Source: Diphasiastrum complanatum (taxonomy: Eukaryota > Streptophyta > Lycopodiopsida > Lycopodiales > Lycopodiaceae). From it: a stretch of 64,000 bases of DNA. The notes beneath the pieces are model-generated. The model worked only from the letters and a program-made list of their open reading frames with translations, was not told where the DNA came from and did no database searches. How positions within the stretch are numbered: the stretch's first letter is position 1; each line of letters starts with the position of its first letter. The stretch is taken from positions 7,925,181 through 7,989,180 of the forward strand of contig CM055108.1 of assembly GCA_029204225.1 (NCBI GenBank). Direction: 5' to 3'. The translations under genes and the position numbers were made by a program. Of the stretch, positions 1 to 10,200 are shown piece by piece.

Positions 1-243
1 TTGGCAGTCTTGTTGCACCCACTCTTTTATAATTGTGCAAAATTGGTCCTGAATGACATTAGAATTCACTCCATCCCAAGTGATACTATAAACATACGCA
101 TTCACACCTCCCCCCGAGTAATCTCCTGAACAGGTGACAGAATTCAGGACGTAACTGAGATTGGCCTTGGCCACATTCAGAAGAAGTACCAACGTCAACA
201 TAAAAAATGGCAATACGCCACTCATCTTCGCATTTCTACCCAT
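1..243 (-). CDS. Secreted cysteine-containing protein, N-terminal part (runs off window)
   Basis: Reading leftward from the ATG at 243-241, the frame stays open for 81 codons to the window edge, so this is the 5' part of a gene. The start MGRNAKMSGV is followed by a strongly hydrophobic core (LPFFMLTLVLLLNVAKA), a typical signal peptide with cleavage likely after the AKA near residue 27. The mature part contains cysteines at about residues 38, 69 and 80, glycines, and several aromatic residues; no retrotransposon domain is visible. The family is not recognised; a small apoplastic protein is the best guess. It is the only plausible non-transposon gene in the window. The start-codon and signal-peptide segment is tandemly duplicated immediately upstream. 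Confidence 0.6.
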   Translation of the reverse strand, partial: MGRNAKMSGVLPFFMLTLVLLLNVAKANLSYVLNSVTCSGDYSGGGVNAYVYSITWDGVNSNVIQDQFCTIIKEWVQQDCQ

Positions 244-345
244 TGTGAAACTTCTAACTACTTAGCTCAACCACAATGTCAACATAAAAAATGGCAATAC
301 GCCACTCATCTTCGCATTTCTACCCATTGTGAAACTTCTAACTAC
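191..345. repeat. Tandem duplication of start codon and signal-peptide segment (84-bp period)
   Basis: About 71 bp beginning at 191 recur, nearly identical, from 275; the period is 84 bp. On the minus strand the outer copy gives an ATG at 327-325 and the same signal-peptide start. It then reads into TAA (complement of tta at 262-264) before the inner ATG at 243. Since 84 is a multiple of 3, the outer copy is an in-frame upstream ORF of about 21 codons. Confidence 0.85.
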
Positions 346-453
346 TCAGATGGTAATTAGAGCTGGTGGTTGAAAAGCTACAGCAAGTGCACTCAAAGCT
401 CCACAGAAAAGACTAGATTAGACCATAAAGCTGAACATGTCTATAATGTGAAC

Positions 454-503
454 TCTGATAAGAGCTCTAGATAGGCCTAATTAAACAATGAATTGGTGGG
501 CTA

Positions 504-566
<63 letters not shown>

Positions 567-740
567 GGACACACAACTTATATGTCTCTACTATGAAGAG
601 TCTGATAAGAGCTCTCTGATAGGCCTGATTAAACAATGCAGTGGTGGGCTATATATATATATATATATATATATAGAGTGAGAGAGAGAGAGAGAGAGAG
701 AGGGGGGGAATTGGACAAACAACTTATGTGTAGTATGTAC
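454..740. repeat. 147-bp tandem duplication carrying (GA)n and (AT)n microsatellites
   Basis: The block starting TCTGATAAGAGCTCT at 454 recurs at 601, followed in both copies by AGGCCTxATTAAACAATG, GTGGGCTATAT, a GA run and AATTGGACAxACAACTTAT. The first GA run is about 509-562. In the second copy an AT run (about 652-675) precedes GA (about 678-702). Reading frames through the GA run are low-complexity and not genes. Confidence 0.85.
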
Positions 741-819
741 ATAGCTGGCTATACTCCAGCTCTTTCCTACTTTTGAGACCTATAAGACAAAGCTCTTTCT
801 TAACTTTAACCACCTATAA

Positions 820-1690
820 TACACAAATACAGTCAAAGTCGTGAGCTATCAACGCCAATCTATGTTCTTGTTTTCGATCTTTGACTTTTGTATTTAAGTA
901 TCACTCCGAGAGGATCGGATTCTACTTGTCTAATCAACATATGGCATCATAGAAATGTATGGATAAGGAGTTAAATTTGAATATATCAACAAAGCTTTGA
1001 CTAAAAGCCAAACCAATGCAATTGAGTACATGTCTCTTTCTAAGTGCAAAAATGGGCTGTATTTTGGAAGAGAATCTTGCTGACTCACTAGGCCACCACA
1101 ATCTTTCAAAGAGAATACACATTGTCTTTCTCTTTAATTCGGTTCTCTAATCGTTATTGGTATAATCTTATTCTTTACCTAGTGCGAAGGAAGAAAGTTT
1201 CGATATTATTGTTGTATGTTAAGAAGGAAAACTTCAAAATTTCAAACTTGCTCAAAATTGGACTTTTTCAAGGTACCTTTCAAAGAAATGGGCAATTTTT
1301 AATTCTGCCTTTCAATTGATTGCTTGTTGAGTGCTTTGCTTTTCTTTAAAAGGCAAAATGGCCTTGAACATATTACTCTAGAGGCCAACTCTGAGGCCTC
1401 AAAATTCTTAGTTTTTATTGATAGTCTTTTACGAAAAACTAGGACCCTTTAACATAGGCTGTTTTGCCAAATGAAAGACAACTTAATTATTACAATTGAA
1501 TATTTTTTGAAATAAAGTGTTTAATTAGCTTTAATTAGCCCAAATTTTGTGGTAAAAATAGGCTAACAAATGTGGAAGCAAAAGAAATTGTGACATTGAA
1601 TAACCACGGCAATTTTGCATCCTTTAAAGCCCTTTTAAACTCATGAAGGTCTCATTTTTTACTTCATTGGTTACATGATCAAGATTTATT
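820..1690. repeat. Dispersed repeat family R, copy 1
   Basis: This stretch aligns by eye with 18,690-19,200, with 19,590-20,045 and, for its right part (about 1,385-1,690), with 20,490-20,750 continuing at 24,735-24,830. Shared landmarks include GCCAAACCAATG, CTAGGCC(A/G)CCACAATCTTTC, GTTGTATGTTAAG and TTGTGACATTGAATAACCA. No long frame is conserved among copies, so I read it as a non-coding dispersed repeat. It gives an uninterrupted reference showing where a copia element split the copy near 20.7 kb. Confidence 0.7.
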
Positions 1691-2930
1691 AAATTAATCA
1701 TCATTCCTATGTGGCACTCGACTCATGCTTACAACATGGGTTAAGCTTCTTTGAGCTCAAGTTAGCATCTATAATTAGTAGGGTAATATGAAGGTTGGCC
1801 CTTAGGTCAAATGTAATTGCATTTAGTAAGCCCAAAATCAAATTCAAAAGCCAAATTTGCCCACAATTTCCTTTGCAAGGCAAATGAAATACTAAAATTT
1901 AGAATCTTAAAAGAAACACAACAAATCCCTTAAATCTGAAGAATTTTTTCCCCAATTTTCAACTTGAAATGGGATGTGCATGCTTTGAAAAACGAAAAAC
2001 TATTCAAGTTGCATCTTCATACTTGCAAATTGATAGGTGAGGGCTTTGCTTAAAAACAAATGATATTGAATCAACTTAATATAAGGTATATGGGGGCGTC
2101 TAAAAACCATATGTAGAACCAAAAGAGAAAGGGCCCTTGTGCCCCCTACACAAGGGCCACATGTCCTACATGGGGCCACTACGCTAGGCTTTCAGTGGTC
2201 TCTTGCTTGTTTTCTCAGAAAGTGGTCTCCTGCTTTTGTTTTCTCACATGGTTTTCATCAATAGCTCTCAGAAGGCCTATCATTGAGGTGATGTATTCTA
2301 TCTCATCTTTATGAGTTTTTGTCACCTACCCCAATAGTTCGACTTACGTGATACAAACAAGAAGATGCAAATAATATAAGAAATATACCTTGCCATTTGC
2401 CCAAAAGGATCCACATGTTGTAGTCCTTTTCTATTGCACCGAATCAGCTCAAAATGTAGTTTGTTGTTTAAATAGAAATGTGTGTGTGTGTGTGTGTGTG
2501 TCATGTCCAAAATATCAATGTCATATATCTGCAAAGTCAAGAAAAAAACCTAAAACAATTACACTACTCGTCATCAACATCAATAGATGTCACAACTTTC
2601 AACCTGACAAGCTACACATGTCGATGTTGGGCATTTTCAGAATTATTCAACTGCCCATCTGAGACTAATTTTGAATAAATAATGAAGGCTTCCACAATCT
2701 TGATTTTGAAATTGTAAATTGTGTACATAAGTAAGGCAAACACTTCATAATAGTGTGAGATATTAATCAATTTAATTGATAAGCAAATGTGCCTCAAAGC
2801 ACAACTAGTAAAGAAAATGATGCAACCTGAATAGAAATATAAAATATTGTAAAAGTCAAGGTACTTGTGAAAATGAATAAAAGCAGTTGACTCATTCTTC
2901 TAAGATTGTGAGCTTTGTTTTTAAACTAAA
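1691..2930. other. Non-coding AT-rich stretch with a (GT)n microsatellite
   Basis: I see no supported gene. A (GT)n run lies at about 2,479-2,501; short frames crossing it on both strands read as VCVCV or HTHTH and are artefacts. Confidence 0.6.
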
Positions 2931-3353
2931 AATTTTTGATTCGGACATCAGTAGAAAAACTTATTAGTTTTTAGTTCGGAGAACCTCAATATGCATTTAG
3001 GACAGCTTATACCTTTCTATTAGAAATGTCGATTTTAAGAGTTCTAAGTGACTTGGAACTGTCCTAAGTTTAGAACTGAAGTTTCGTCATTTCAAAACTT
3101 GCAAATTGAAGTGCAGTTGCTACTTAATTATTGAAGTTTTGCAATGAAGGGGAGATATATATAGGGTCTAAATTTCTTACTGAAGTTGATATTAGGCAAA
3201 TTCCATTGAGAAATTAAGCTTCTTTATTCAATTTTTCTCGACAATTTTCAAAAATAAATTTTACTCTCTAAATAACTAGTATTCCTAGTCGAGGTGACAT
3301 CTTATGCCCTCTCCCTCGGTTATGCATAAATACTAATTATTTAGCTACGTAAA
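2931..3353 (+). promoter_or_regulatory. Putative promoter/leader (possible LTR remnant) of a copia element
   Basis: This stretch lies directly upstream of the copia gag start at 3,354. It holds a TATA-like AGATATATATAGGG near 3,152-3,165. No TG...CA ends or primer-binding site could be identified, so LTR status is only inferred. Confidence 0.3.
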
Positions 3354-4119
3354 ATGGCTGATCATATGCTAAGAGATACAATGTCCATCAAAAAATTGAA
3401 TGGAGAGAATTTTTCGATATGGAAATTGAAATTGCAGGTATTCTTGTGGGAAATGATCTATGGCCAATTGTTATTGGTGAGATTGAACCCAGTGAAGGTG
3501 AAGCTGCTAAAGTTTGGATAAAACAACATAATAAAGCTAGTGCACTAATTCAGTTGAGCTTATCAAATAATTTGCTTCTTCAAATTAGTAAATTTATTCA
3601 TGTCTAACAAACTATACTTGAAGAGGAAATTGATGCAATTAAAGATGAATGAAGGTGATTCACTCACAAGTCATCTTTCTTCAGTACAAGCTCTTCTTGA
3701 TCAATTAGCTGCTTTTGGAGTTGAGACAAATGCTGATGAAGCAGTAATGACTATCCTTGGTAGCTTACCTCTTATTACACTCCCATTGTTTCAAGTCTAG
3801 TATCTAGATTAATTGTAACAAGTGTATCGGCATTACTCATCCAAGAGGAGCTAAGAAGAGGCAAATCTAAAGATAATGTTCCATCTGAAGCTGCTTTGTT
3901 CACTAAGGATAAGAGTAAGCACAAATTCAAAGGTAAATCAGCAAATACAGATGATCGAGTTAAAGCTAAGAACAAGGAAAAATGTACTTATTGTCAAAAA
4001 CTTGGTCATGTTGTTTACAATGCTGGAGAAAGGCCTATGATGATAATGTGAAAGGGCAATCTTCATTAAGTCAGGAGACTGAATTGTTTGCTCAATTTGA
4101 GGAGGATGTACCTTTCTAA
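3354..4119 (+). pseudogene. Copia gag remnant (UBN2-type gag plus zinc knuckle)
   Basis: From the ATG at 3,354 the frame reads a copia gag start (KKLNGENFSIWKLKLQ), shifts frame near 3,437, and continues as LVGNDLWPIV and LIQLSLSNN. A gap before about 3,600 removes part of the central gag helices; it then runs through RKLMQLKMNEGDSLTSHLSSV to a lysine-rich segment. The nucleocapsid knuckle is CTYCQKLGHVVYNA near 3,985, whose last Cys is replaced by Ala, so zinc binding would be impaired. It stops at TAA 4,117-4,119 with no protease, integrase or RT behind it. Frameshifts and truncation make it a fossil. The gag architecture is standard for Ty1/copia. Confidence 0.8.
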
Positions 4120-4149
4120 TTGCTTACTAAAATAACATGTCTCTAATGT

Positions 4150-4520
4150 ACACTTGCAAGTATCTTGGATGTATAACATAGTAGGATAGATTTACATGGT
4201 AGGACAATTGATTTTAATCATTGTATGTAATTGACATATATTGAACACAATAAAAGGAGTAGATTGATTCAGCATGTAGCATGTACAAATAGATGATGAT
4301 GAGCACAAAACAATTGCAGATAGAAACCACATACTCTAAGCTACCTCTGAGTAACTGAAAACCTTGTCTGATGCACTTTTGCTGATAAGCAGTAAGCAGA
4401 GTAGCAATACTCTAATGAACTCTGAAAGAAAAGCTAAGCTAGAAAGCTGATCAAGAGTTATAGTTGTGTTTGATGATCAGCTATTTATACTAAGCAATTA
4501 ACGCACGTCTAGTAGGACAA
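4150..4520 (-). mobile_element. LTR fragment of copia family D (minus orientation)
   Basis: The sequence matches the LTRs at 61,575-62,338 and (inverted) 37,450-38,144. Shared segments include TGAACACAATAAAA, GCTGATAAGCAGTAAGCA, AGCTATTTATACTAAGCAA (the TATA region on the minus strand) and the following block with AGTAGGACAAC. No coding part of that element is attached, so it is a solo or truncated LTR. Confidence 0.65.
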
Positions 4521-4574
4521 CTAGTAGGTTGCAGATCGCAATAGCCAGATTGAAAGTGTCGTGTTGTTCTTACA

Positions 4575-5485
4575 CGACAAAGCATCATCGTGGTGGCGAG
4601 ATTTACCGATGAAGCCAACTACTTGGGATGCATTTGCGGAAGTTTTCAGGTCACTTTTGGTCAGCAATATTCCATGAACTTGAAACTTCTTTGAGTTTAA
4701 GTTCTTTTGATCATCCTGAATCAGATGACCAGACAAAAAGGACTAATCAGACTATGGAAGATATTTTGAGGACATATGTTTCTCACAGGCAATCTCATTA
4801 GGAAGACTATCTCCCACTGGTTGAGTTTGCATATAATAGTAGAAAATATTCTGCTACAAGTTACAGTCTTTTTATGCTTATGTATGATTTTCAACCTAGA
4901 TCTCCAGTAAATGTTGAGATGAAGTCTGTTAAGATCCAAAAGGTTGTTGATTTTTTGCATGATATGCAAGAAATGTTGCAAGTGGCCAAGGATAGTATCC
5001 GAAGTGCTCAGGATAGAGCTAAACACTATACCGATCTTAAGAGATATCCAAGAGATTTTAAAGTTGCTGACTGGGTATATCTTAGGATTTCAAAAGATTC
5101 TAAGACGTTACGTACAAGGAAGCATTATAAGTCGTCTACCCGTTATTGTGGACCTTTCAGGATTGTACGTAGAATTGCTTCTTTGGCATATGAACTCGAT
5201 CTTCAAGGAAAATCGATTGCACACCCAATATTTCATGTAAGTCATTTGAAACTAAGTTTACATGATGGTGATACAATTGGATTGGATGAGGATTTATCCC
5301 ATTTGAAAGATTTGTCGCTTATTGTACCTTTGGAACCTCAAAAAGTGTTCAGAACTAGAGATAAACAATTGAGAAATCGTTCTATCTCTAAGTGCTTAAT
5401 TCGGTGGAAGGGTCGTATTGAGGATGATGATTCGTGGGAGAGAGTTGATAGCATAAAGAAGAATTTTCCCAAGTTTAGTTTCTAA
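4575..5485 (+). pseudogene. Chromovirus (Ty3/gypsy) remnant: gag fragment joined to integrase C-terminus with chromodomain
   Basis: At about 4,578-4,670 the frame reads a gag segment (DKASSWWRDLP, TTWDAFAEVFR). It is then joined in another frame to late integrase-core sequence (DDQTKRTNQTMEDILR), so protease, RT, RNase H and most of integrase are deleted. An in-frame TAG at about 4,799 replaces a conserved Trp before EDYLPLVEFAYN. From 4,874 the frame is open for about 200 residues. It covers the GPY/F-type domain (WVYLRISK, YCGPFRIVRRIASLAYELDL, HPIFHVSHLK) and a C-terminal chromodomain (CLIRWKGRIEDDDSWERVDSI). In this family the chromodomain guides insertion to marked chromatin. A purine tract and LTR follow at once. 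Confidence 0.88.
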
Positions 5486-5498
5486 GGATAGAAACAGT

Positions 5499-5513
5499 TT
5501 AAGGAGGGAAGAA
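5499..5513 (+). promoter_or_regulatory. Polypurine tract of the chromovirus
   Basis: TTAAGGAGGGAAGAA sits directly before TGTTATGTCC, the expected arrangement for plus-strand priming next to a 3' LTR. Confidence 0.7.
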
Positions 5514-5899
5514 TGTTATGTCCATGGCCAATACATAGGATACAGTATACTCCTAGTCTTGGATACATGGTACTCCAATGAAACAAGTTGTTAGTTATGC
5601 CACGTCATACTGAACGTGACCCGAACGTAACTAATATCCTTGTGAGGCCCAAAGCACACTAATGGAGTTTAGACAAGGTATGAGATAGTGTATGCATGTG
5701 TAGACTTATCAATAGCAATTATGTGAATAGTTGGTCCATGCTTAGGACTCTATTCTAGGTGAATCTATGTATAGGGAACTTAGGGCTATGCATGGCTATG
5801 TGCCCAAGATGCTTTTGGCTCTATATATTGGGTCCAAAATTGTCCTACTCCTCATTATGGTTGTGGATTCATTGCCAGGCTCTCATTATACATTCATGC
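5514..5899 (+). mobile_element. Chromovirus 3' LTR, left part (interrupted by copia A)
   Basis: The LTR starts TGTTATGTCC immediately after the polypurine tract. It is cut at 5,899 by the insertion of copia element A and probably resumes at 12,059. A TATA-like CTCTATATATTGGG lies near 5,819-5,832. The far end could not be fixed. Confidence 0.6.
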
Positions 5900-6581
5900 T
5901 GTAAAAATTACAGCAAATAAGGATCCTAAAACACTTGAAATGATGAGGAAAACAATAGATTATGATTTCATAAGATTAGCACAAGTTGAACCATCAAAAT
6001 CCATCAAAAACCTATGCTTGAACCTCACTAAATGGCCCAAATCCTTGAAGAAGGCTTCACACGTGTGAAAGTACGGCCTCCCACAGTCTGAGTACTGTAC
6101 ACCAGACCTACATTCAATCCTATAATCATTAGTAATCACAAGTACTCAAACAATTATGAACATAGAGAGCAATTGCACCATTATGAGAGAAAAAACATGA
6201 AATTGCTTGATTTATTTTGGTGAGATATCATCACCTATATATACATGATCCATCATGGTTTTGGGCAGGTATGAGTAGCCCTAAACCTATCCCTAATGCT
6301 AATTTTGGTGGATCTTTCATCCCTACCAAGTTAGGGTTGGAATCTTGGAGATCCCTCAACAATGCAAAAATTACCAAAAATAGCTCCTATTTTTTCTCCC
6401 TTGTATCTAAGCATAATTTGGACTCATTCCAAAGGTTCTAACACTTAGGTCTACTTGAGAACATCCTTATGAATGGAATTCTATGCTATTTGGCACGTGT
6501 GACAAGCCACATCATGACCATCTAACTATTTACAAGTCATATGACCAAAACTAGTCAAGCTAGAATTGTGAATTTTTAACA
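5900..6581 (-). repeat. Copia A 3' LTR
   Basis: TG...CA termini (TGTAAAAATT ... TTTTTAACA as written on plus). It contains CACACGTGTG at 6,058-6,067 and, on the minus strand, a TATA box (TATATATAGG) near 6,236-6,245. The 74-codon frame at 6,217-6,441 is just LTR sequence and is repeated in the other LTR. Confidence 0.95.
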
Positions 6582-6592
6582 CTCCTCCTCAC
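6582..6592 (-). promoter_or_regulatory. Copia A polypurine tract
   Basis: On the minus strand GTGAGGAGGAG lies directly before the 3' LTR start TGTTAAAAATTC. Confidence 0.85.
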
Positions 6593-6595
6593 TAT

Positions 6596-7276
6596 CTAGC
6601 TTGGTTCAATCATTGCTTTACTAATCACTCCAAGTGATGATCTGAACTTCATAAAAGGTGTCTTTTGAAGTGGTTTAGTAAGTAGATCAGCTACACATTC
6701 ATTGCTTGGAACATGCTCCAAAGCAATCTCCTTGGCTTGCACCATTTCTCTCACAAAGTGATGGCATATCTCAATGTGCTTAGATCTTGCATGGAAGATT
6801 GGGTTAGATGCAAGGTGTTGGGCTGATATATTGTCATTGTAGATGATTGGTGCCTCCTCTGAATCCATGATCTTTAGTTCCACCAATAATCTCTTGATCC
6901 AAAGTACCTCCTTTGTAGTGGTTGTCAAAGCTTTGTACTCGGCCTCGGTTGAAGATAGAGATATAGTTTCTTGCTTTTTTGAAAGCCATGAAACCACACC
7001 TTCTCCTATGAAAGTTGAATAGGCACTTGTTGATTTCCTATCCCTTTTGTCCCCTGCAAAATCTGAATCACTAAATGCATGAAGGTTAATCACATCTCCT
7101 CTATATAGAATCCCAAAATCCAATGTACCCGAGATGTATCTTAGAATCCTCTTAGCCTTTTTCCAATGGATATTCAATGGCTTTTGCATGGATTGGCTCA
7201 ACCTACATACACTAAAGCTAAGATCTGGTCTACTTATAGTGATCCACATTAAGGAACCTATAAGTTGCCTAAACAA
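6596..7276 (-). CDS. Copia A polyprotein, C-terminal part (end of RT and RNase H)
   Basis: This 226-residue frame continues the gag-pol protein after a single frameshift at the boundary with the upstream frame. It starts in the conserved LIGSLMWITISRPDLSFSV segment, passes the connection (KKAKRILRYISGTLDFGILY) and enters RNase H. That domain shows DSDFAGD, STEAEYKAL and the IYNDNISA / HARSKHIE blocks, so the acidic catalytic set appears preserved. It ends with ECVADLLTKPL and a short tail at the polypurine tract. RNase H degrades the RNA template during reverse transcription. The frameshift would stop one continuous polyprotein unless recoded; a simple one-base lesion is the likelier explanation. 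Confidence 0.92.
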   Translation of the reverse strand: MFRQLIGSLMWITISRPDLSFSVCRLSQSMQKPLNIHWKKAKRILRYISGTLDFGILYRGDVINLHAFSDSDFAGDKRDRKSTSAYSTFIGEGVVSWLSKKQETISLSSTEAEYKALTTTTKEVLWIKRLLVELKIMDSEEAPIIYNDNISAQHLASNPIFHARSKHIEICHHFVREMVQAKEIALEHVPSNECVADLLTKPLQKTPFMKFRSSLGVISKAMIEPS

Positions 7277-10200
7277 AGTGATGTCCAGGATCTTTCATCA
7301 TCTTCATTTGGCACTTTTACATCTTGCTCCATTGGTGTGTCAACACTTTTGCATACTTCCATCTTAAACTTCTTCAAAAGACTTTGAGCATAGTTTACTT
7401 GACTTATAAAGATAAAATCAGACCCTCTAAGTACTTCTATGCCTAAGATGAAGTGAAGACACCCTAGATCTACCACCTTGAACTCTAAGGATAGATCTAT
7501 CTTGATTTTTTCAATACCATCAACACTATTTCCACTAATGATGATGTCATCTACATAAATGAGTAAAAGTACAATACCAACATCATCAAACGTAATGTAA
7601 AGAGTGGGATCATATTCACTTTGAACAAAAGAAAGTGAAATAAGATAGCAATGTAGTCTTGAATTCCAAGATCTCGAGTCTTGCTTCAAGCCATAGATGC
7701 TTCTTTGGAGATGGCATACTTTGTTCTCCATTCCATGCTTGATGAACCCTTGTGGCTGCTCCATATAGATATCCTCCTCCAAAAAACCATTCAAGAAAGC
7801 ATTAGAGACATCCATTTGACATAGAATCCATCCAAAATGTGATGCAAGTGCAATGATTAGTCTTATTGTGACCATCTTGGCCACGGGTGCAAAAGTTTCC
7901 TCATAGTCTATCCCTCTCTCTTGAGCATAACCTTTTGCAACTAATCTTGCTTTATGTTTGTTAACACTCCCATTTGAATTAAACTTAAGCTTGAAGACCC
8001 ACTTGCATCCTATTACATTCCTTTGAGGTCTCTCAACAAGCAACCAAGTTTCATTCTCAATCAAGGCATCATACTCATCCAACATAGCTTTATACCATTC
8101 TTTGGAGTTCAATGCATCTTCAACATTAGACGGTTCTTCAAAACTAGATAAAGCATAAGAAGTGGATGAGATACCCTCAACTTGCTGTCCTTTGCCTTGA
8201 TATGTGAGCCTTGATGGCTCCACTTTTGCCCTTGAAGATCTCCTTGGTGTGATAGGTGGGTTTGGTGCTTGCTCCTCCATGAGCTCCTCCTCAAAACCAA
8301 GATCTTGCTCCTCGGCCATCTTCTTCTTGATTGTTGGAGCACTTGAGCCTTGTTCAAGCATATGCATATGATGTTCATCAAAGATGACATCCCTTGAAAC
8401 AACAAATTTGTTCAAGGATGGGAGATAGACTTTGTAGCCCTTGCTTGAGCTTGCATATCCAAGCATGATCCCTCTTGTGGAAGATGGATCCTCCTTGGTT
8501 CTTGTTTCCAATGGCACATGCACATAACATATACACCCAAAAACTTTCAAGTGATTAAGATTGGGTTTCTTTCCATACAACATCTCATAAGGAGTTTTGC
8601 CTTTAATTGCTTTCCAAGACACCCTATTCATCAAGTAGTTTGCACATACAAGAGACTCACCCCAAAAGGATTTGGGCAAACAAGCATCTAATCTTAAAGC
8701 CTTAGAACATTCACATAATGTTCTATTCCTTCTTTCAGCAACTCCATTTTGTTGAGGAGTGTAAGGACAAGAAGTCTCTTTCTTGATCCCTTCCTCCTCA
8801 CAAAAGGCCTTGAACTCATTGGAGATGAATTCTCCACCATTGTCACTTCTAAGAATCTTGATGCTATGATTATGATGCTTTTCCACAAACAACTTGAACT
8901 TTACAAAAGTATCAAATACTTGAGACTTGAAGGAAAGTAAGAACACCCAACAATATCTTGAGTAGTCATCAATGAAGGTTAAAAACATGGATGAACCTCC
9001 ATTAGATTTGGTGCTAGCAATGTGCACATCCGAGTGTATGAGTTCAAGAGGATGAGATGACTTTGTGATGGAGTTAGGAAACACCTTCTTATGTGCCTTG
9101 GATAAGGCACAAGCTTCACAAACCTTGTCTTCCTTCCCAATAGACCTTGGTAGGCCTAAAGCATACTCCTCCTTGATCATAGCCTCCATGGAACCCGAGT
9201 TGACATGTCCAAGTATTTTGTGCCATAAAGTAAAAGTAGATATCTTGCTCTTCTCGGCCAACATGACAACATTAGTATCCACAAATGCATCCAACTTATA
9301 AAGTTTGCCAAGTCTAGTGCCCTTAGCCACTATCTTACCCTTCTTCTTGATGAAACATTCATTTGAAGCAAAGTCAACATTGAAACCATTGTCTACCATT
9401 TGGCCAACACTTAGTAGATTCTTTGTTATTGTAGGAATGTACAAAACACCTTCTATGTTGATCTTTTTGGAAGATCCTAAGCAAAGGGTAATGCTACCAA
9501 CTCCTTCAATCTTACAAGCTTCATCATTTGCTATATAGATAGACTTTATAGGTCCATCATAAGATAAGAGAGAAGAGAAAAACTCTCTTTTACTAGTCAT
9601 GTGTGAACTAGCACCCAAGTCAATCCACCAAGGATCTTCTCCTTTGAAGCTTGTTGAAGAAAATATGGACATCATGAGAGAGTCCTCATGTGAACTCTCC
9701 TCCTCCTCCTCTTTGCTCATGTTGGCTTGGCTTTGATCTTGCTTCCTCTTGAAGCATTCCGAGGCATAATGCCCCATCTTGCTACAATAGTAGCACTTCA
9801 CCTTTGATTTGTCCTTCTTGACTTTGGTGGTTGATGGAGATGCCTTTGGGGGTCCTTCTTGATCCTCAAGATTTGTAGACTTCTTGAATGTTGATCCTTT
9901 GCCTTTGGACTTGCCTTTGCCTTTGGTGAAGAGAGCTTGGTCATCTCCACCTTGGATGGAAAGCCTATCCATCCTCTCTTGCATTTGGCTCCTTCTTGAT
10001 TCCTCGGCCATGAGTGTGCCTTGGAGTTCTTCAAGTATGGGTAGCTTACCCATAATTGCATATCCCTGAACCAAATTGTCAAATTCAAAGCTTAGTCCAT
10101 TCAATATGAGTTGAACAAGCTCTTCATCCTTGATAGGGTCACCTATAAAGGCTAGCTCTTTGTTCAATTCCTTTACTCTTAGGACAAAAGTATGTGCACT

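Noticed and set aside
6217-6441. 74-codon frame duplicated at 11,689-11,913
   Set aside because: Both lie inside the copia A LTRs, antisense to the element; repetition comes from LTR identity.
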